Below are positions 61,758-64,000 of a stretch of 64,000 nucleotides of DNA, piece by piece. The stretch comes from JBBQZP01 sp038207585 (lineage in GTDB: Bacteria > Pseudomonadota > Alphaproteobacteria > Rhodobacterales > Rhodobacteraceae). Within the stretch, counting starts at the first letter, position 1, and the number at the start of each line of letters is the position of its first letter. The position numbers and the translations under genes were made by a program. Location: NCBI GenBank assembly GCA_038207585.1, contig JBBQZP010000026.1, positions 1 through 64,000 on the forward strand, read 5' to 3'. The notes under the pieces were generated by a model, which was not told the origin of the DNA, did no database searches, and saw nothing but the letters and a program-made list of their open reading frames with translations.

Positions 61758-62564
61758 ATGCGCGCGCCCGCCACGCTTGATCTGATTTGGCCCGCGCCCG
61801 TGCCCCGCCCCCTGACCGGGGCGGTGGAACTGGCGCTGGCAGAAGTAGCGGGGGCCGATGCGGAGGGGGCGCATCTTTCGCGCCCCGCACGGGTCAGTGC
61901 GGTGATTGCTGCGGTGTATGACGCACTGGGCGGAACCCCCACAACCCCCGACCTTGTGCGCAATCTGGCAAGCGGAACAAGGGCCTGGCTTCTGACGCAG
62001 GCGGCTGTGCTGACAGGCCGTGAAACCGGCTGGTTTTCGGCGAATTGTGATGCCTGCGGTGCGGTCTACGATTTCAACCTGCGGCTGGCCGAGATGCCGC
62101 GCGGGGCGGCGGGCGACGGCTTTCCGCTGGCCGAGGTGGAAACCTCGCTCGGGCCGCGCTGGTTCGAGGTGCCGGGCGGCGGCCATGAAGAAGCCTTGGC
62201 GCAGGGCACCGGGCCCGATGCGCGCCGCGATCTGGTCGCACTTCTGGGGCTGGCGGATACCGCGGCGCAGGATGCGGCGTCGTTTGCCGAGGCCGATCTG
62301 CTGGCCATCGACGCGGCCCTTGACGCTGTAGCCCCCGACATCGCCGACCGCATCAGTGCCACCTGCCCCGATTGCGGTGCTGCGACCGAGGCCGCGATTG
62401 ACCCCCTTGCCTTCGCGCTGCCCCGGTCGGGCGACGTTTTGCGCGACACCCATCTGATCGCGCGGGCCTATGGCTGGGCCGAGGACGCAATCCTCGCCCT
62501 GCCCTCGCGCCGCAGGCGAGCCTATGCCGGGTTGATCATCGAAGGGCAAAGGGCACGCGGATGA
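61758..62564 (+). CDS. eCIS-associated protein with two zinc-ribbon-like CxxC pairs
   Basis: A 268-residue protein. CDACGAVYDF (about residue 100) and CPDCGAATEA (about residue 205) form a likely split zinc ribbon. The end, LIARAYGWAEDAILALPSRRRRAYAGLI, resembles the helix in T4 gp26-like baseplate proteins, which bind tail tubes in similar loci. That assignment is tentative. The start lies 1 base after the tube gene and the stop overlaps the next gene by 4. Confidence 0.7.
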   Translation: MRAPATLDLIWPAPVPRPLTGAVELALAEVAGADAEGAHLSRPARVSAVIAAVYDALGGTPTTPDLVRNLASGTRAWLLTQAAVLTGRETGWFSANCDACGAVYDFNLRLAEMPRGAAGDGFPLAEVETSLGPRWFEVPGGGHEEALAQGTGPDARRDLVALLGLADTAAQDAASFAEADLLAIDAALDAVAPDIADRISATCPDCGAATEAAIDPLAFALPRSGDVLRDTHLIARAYGWAEDAILALPSRRRRAYAGLIIEGQRARG

Positions 62565-63439
62565 GCCTATTTGCCCGCACCATCGCCCGCGCAGCCCTGC
62601 CAGGAGCCTCGGCCCCGCTGGCCCGGCCCAAGGGTCAGATCGCGGCCCGGATGGCCGCGCCCGAAGCAACTGACCCGGAAAAACCGCTGGACGACACCGC
62701 GCAACCGCTGCGGCGTGAAGCGCCCCGCTTGTCGCGCGCGGCGGTGCAGGAACCCGAAGACGCCCCCGCTCAACCCCTGCGCCGGGCGGTTGAAGACGAC
62801 CCGAAGGACCCGCAAAAACCACCCGCCAAAGCGCCGGAGGACGATCTAAAGCCCCTGCGCCGGGCTTTGCAGCAGGAACCCGAACAGGCGATGGCACTGC
62901 ACCGCGCGCCCGACCAGACCGCCTCAGATGCCGAAGACGACCCGGCTCAGCCAATGCGCCGTGCGCCAGCAGATGCCGAGGATGACCCGGTCCAACCCTT
63001 GCGGCGTATGGCAACTCCCGCCCGCCGCATGGCCCCCGATGCGGATCACCTGACCGCCGATGACAGCATCAAACCCGACGAGATGCCCCAGGACCCGGCC
63101 CCCGCACTTGCCCTGCGGCGCGAGGCGGCAGCGGTTTCCACGACGGCTCCCACGATCACAGCCCCGTCGCAGACTTTCGATGCACCCCCAGCCTCCGGTC
63201 TGTCCGACTGGCAGGCTGCCCCCGCCACCGACTGGCAATCCGCGCCCGACCGACAATCTGGCCCGGACTGGCAGCCCGCGCCCGCTCGACCGGCGTCCGC
63301 GCAAGCACAAACCGACCGCGCCCGCGTGGTTATCGAAGAGGTTGCCGTGACCTTTCACGACACGCCCCAAGCCGCCACGCCCGACCTTGCCTCCAGCCTG
63401 ACCCGCGCGTTGCGCCGCCGCTATATCGGGGGGTTCTAG
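62561..63439 (+). CDS. Disordered, repeat-rich eCIS protein
   Basis: A 292-residue protein dominated by Ala, Pro, Asp, Glu and Arg. About seven variants of a short repeat (QPLRR, QPMRR, KPLRR, LALRR) sit at intervals within acidic stretches such as DDPAQP and EDDPVQP, from residue about 48 to 190. The final 50 residues look folded and family-like: ARVVIEEVAVTFHD, then LTRALRRRYIGGF. Similar C-terminal blocks appear in eCIS loci; function unknown. Confidence 0.7.
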   Translation: MSLFARTIARAALPGASAPLARPKGQIAARMAAPEATDPEKPLDDTAQPLRREAPRLSRAAVQEPEDAPAQPLRRAVEDDPKDPQKPPAKAPEDDLKPLRRALQQEPEQAMALHRAPDQTASDAEDDPAQPMRRAPADAEDDPVQPLRRMATPARRMAPDADHLTADDSIKPDEMPQDPAPALALRREAAAVSTTAPTITAPSQTFDAPPASGLSDWQAAPATDWQSAPDRQSGPDWQPAPARPASAQAQTDRARVVIEEVAVTFHDTPQAATPDLASSLTRALRRRYIGGF

Positions 63440-63442
63440 GCC

Positions 63443-64000
63443 ATGGTTTTGCAGGTATCGTCGCTGTCCATCGCGCTGCAAGGCTTTGCCGATTACCTTG
63501 ACACGCAGTTTGATGAAGACGTGATCATCACCCTTGATGCGCCCCAAAAGGCGGCCGAGGCGGCGAAGGCTTCGGACAAAAGCGTGCTCAACATCTTTGT
63601 TTACCGCCTTTCGCCTTCGGGCTTTCACGCCGAGGCAGGGTTTCAGGATGCACTGTTTCTGCGCGCGCATGTGCTTTTGACCTGCTTTCCCGCCACGCAG
63701 GGCGACCCCGATCCCGATACCGATCTGCGGGTGCTGGGCCGCGCGATCGCGGTGCTTCATTCGGTGCCGACCATCCCTCTGGCGCTGCCCGGTGCCGCCC
63801 CCGGCGGTGCCCCCGCCGATGATTTCCGCCGCAGCAACCCGGTGATCTACCGGATGGAGGCCGTTATGCAGGCCCCCACGATGGAGGAGATGAACCACAT
63901 CTGGACAACCCAAGGCGGCGAGTTGGCCTACCGCCTTTCGGTTGCCTATGAACTGGCGGTGATCCCGATCGAGCCCTTAAGCCAGCGCCCGCCCACCGGG
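63443..64000 (+). CDS. DUF4255 (Pvc16/Afp16-like cap) protein, 3' end outside window
   Basis: The first 186 residues of a DUF4255 protein: VSSLSIALQGFADYLDTQFD, NIFVYRLSPSGFHA, LLTCFPATQGDPD and ELAYRLSVAYELAVIPIEP. DUF4255 is the tail-terminator or cap protein of Afp/PVC-like injection systems and is a strong marker for eCIS. It starts 4 bases after the previous stop and runs off the right edge. Confidence 0.9.
   Translation, partial: MVLQVSSLSIALQGFADYLDTQFDEDVIITLDAPQKAAEAAKASDKSVLNIFVYRLSPSGFHAEAGFQDALFLRAHVLLTCFPATQGDPDPDTDLRVLGRAIAVLHSVPTIPLALPGAAPGGAPADDFRRSNPVIYRMEAVMQAPTMEEMNHIWTTQGGELAYRLSVAYELAVIPIEPLSQRPPTG

Noticed and set aside
59507..64000. Contractile-tailed prophage
   Set aside because: DUF4255 and the disordered RYIGGF-type protein are features of injection systems. 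No capsid, portal or terminase is visible, though the right side is cut by the window.
1..64000. CRISPR array or insertion sequences
   Set aside because: I saw no regularly spaced repeats and no transposase-like frame. The only mobile element is the tRNA-integrated one.

Overview
The window reads as chromosomal DNA of an alphaproteobacterium, most likely a member of the Rhodobacteraceae (Rhodobacterales). The grounds are high GC, dense operons joined by ATGA overlaps, a complete aerobic (CobG/CobN type) cobalamin pathway, a Hint-domain protein of the kind common in that family, and family-typical small proteins. This placement is inferred from gene content; no 16S gene is present.

Layout. 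1-13.3 kb: housekeeping genes (saccharopine-dehydrogenase-like protein, DCC protein, cobS and cobT with two small unknown genes between them, an M24 aminopeptidase, DUF427, sufE, a lipoprotein, rnd, a Hint-domain protein, purN-purM). 13.4 kb: a tRNA with anticodon CAU, probably tRNA-Ile2. 13.5-22.9 kb: an integrated element bounded by a 15-bp direct repeat of the tRNA 3' end. 23.0-27.4 kb: SDR, membrane-dipeptidase-like protein, a large unknown protein and a frameshifted DUF3726 gene. 27.4-45.3 kb: the main cobalamin region (cobQ, cobO, DUF1636, cobW, cobN, cobG, cobH, cobI, cobJ, cobK, cobL, cobE, cobM, cobB, cobA, a second DUF1636, cbtB, cbtA, cobF) with two cobalamin riboswitches. 45.4-59.1 kb: a sugar (probably L-fucose or a similar sugar) uptake and oxidation locus with its own GntR regulator. 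59.5-64 kb: the start of an extracellular contractile injection system (eCIS) locus that runs off the window.

The most interesting object is the 9.4-kb element at the tRNA. It encodes a tyrosine recombinase, two DNA-binding regulators with palindromic operators, and a complete head and packaging module (TerL, HNH nuclease, portal, prohead protease, HK97-type capsid, head-tail connector). It has no tail, lysis or replication gene. That is the gene content expected of a capsid-forming phage satellite (cf-PICI type), which makes its own capsid and takes tails from a helper phage. A non-coding stretch next to terL holds a 52-nt, nearly perfect hairpin that could be its packaging site or a small RNA.

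The cobalamin genes work as one system. CobA makes precorrin-2. CobI, G, J, M, F, K, L and H convert it to hydrogenobyrinate, and CobB amidates this. CobN, CobS and CobT insert cobalt, with CbtAB as likely cobalt importer and CobW as metallochaperone. CobO adenosylates the product and CobQ amidates it further. In the sugar locus an identical 18-bp sequence lies in both divergent control regions, which points to a single GntR regulon. Two enzymes there, a lactonase-like amidohydrolase and an SDR, are broken, so the oxidative route may be decaying. Five single-base frameshifts at short homopolymer runs (three in one gene) could be real mutations or assembly errors.
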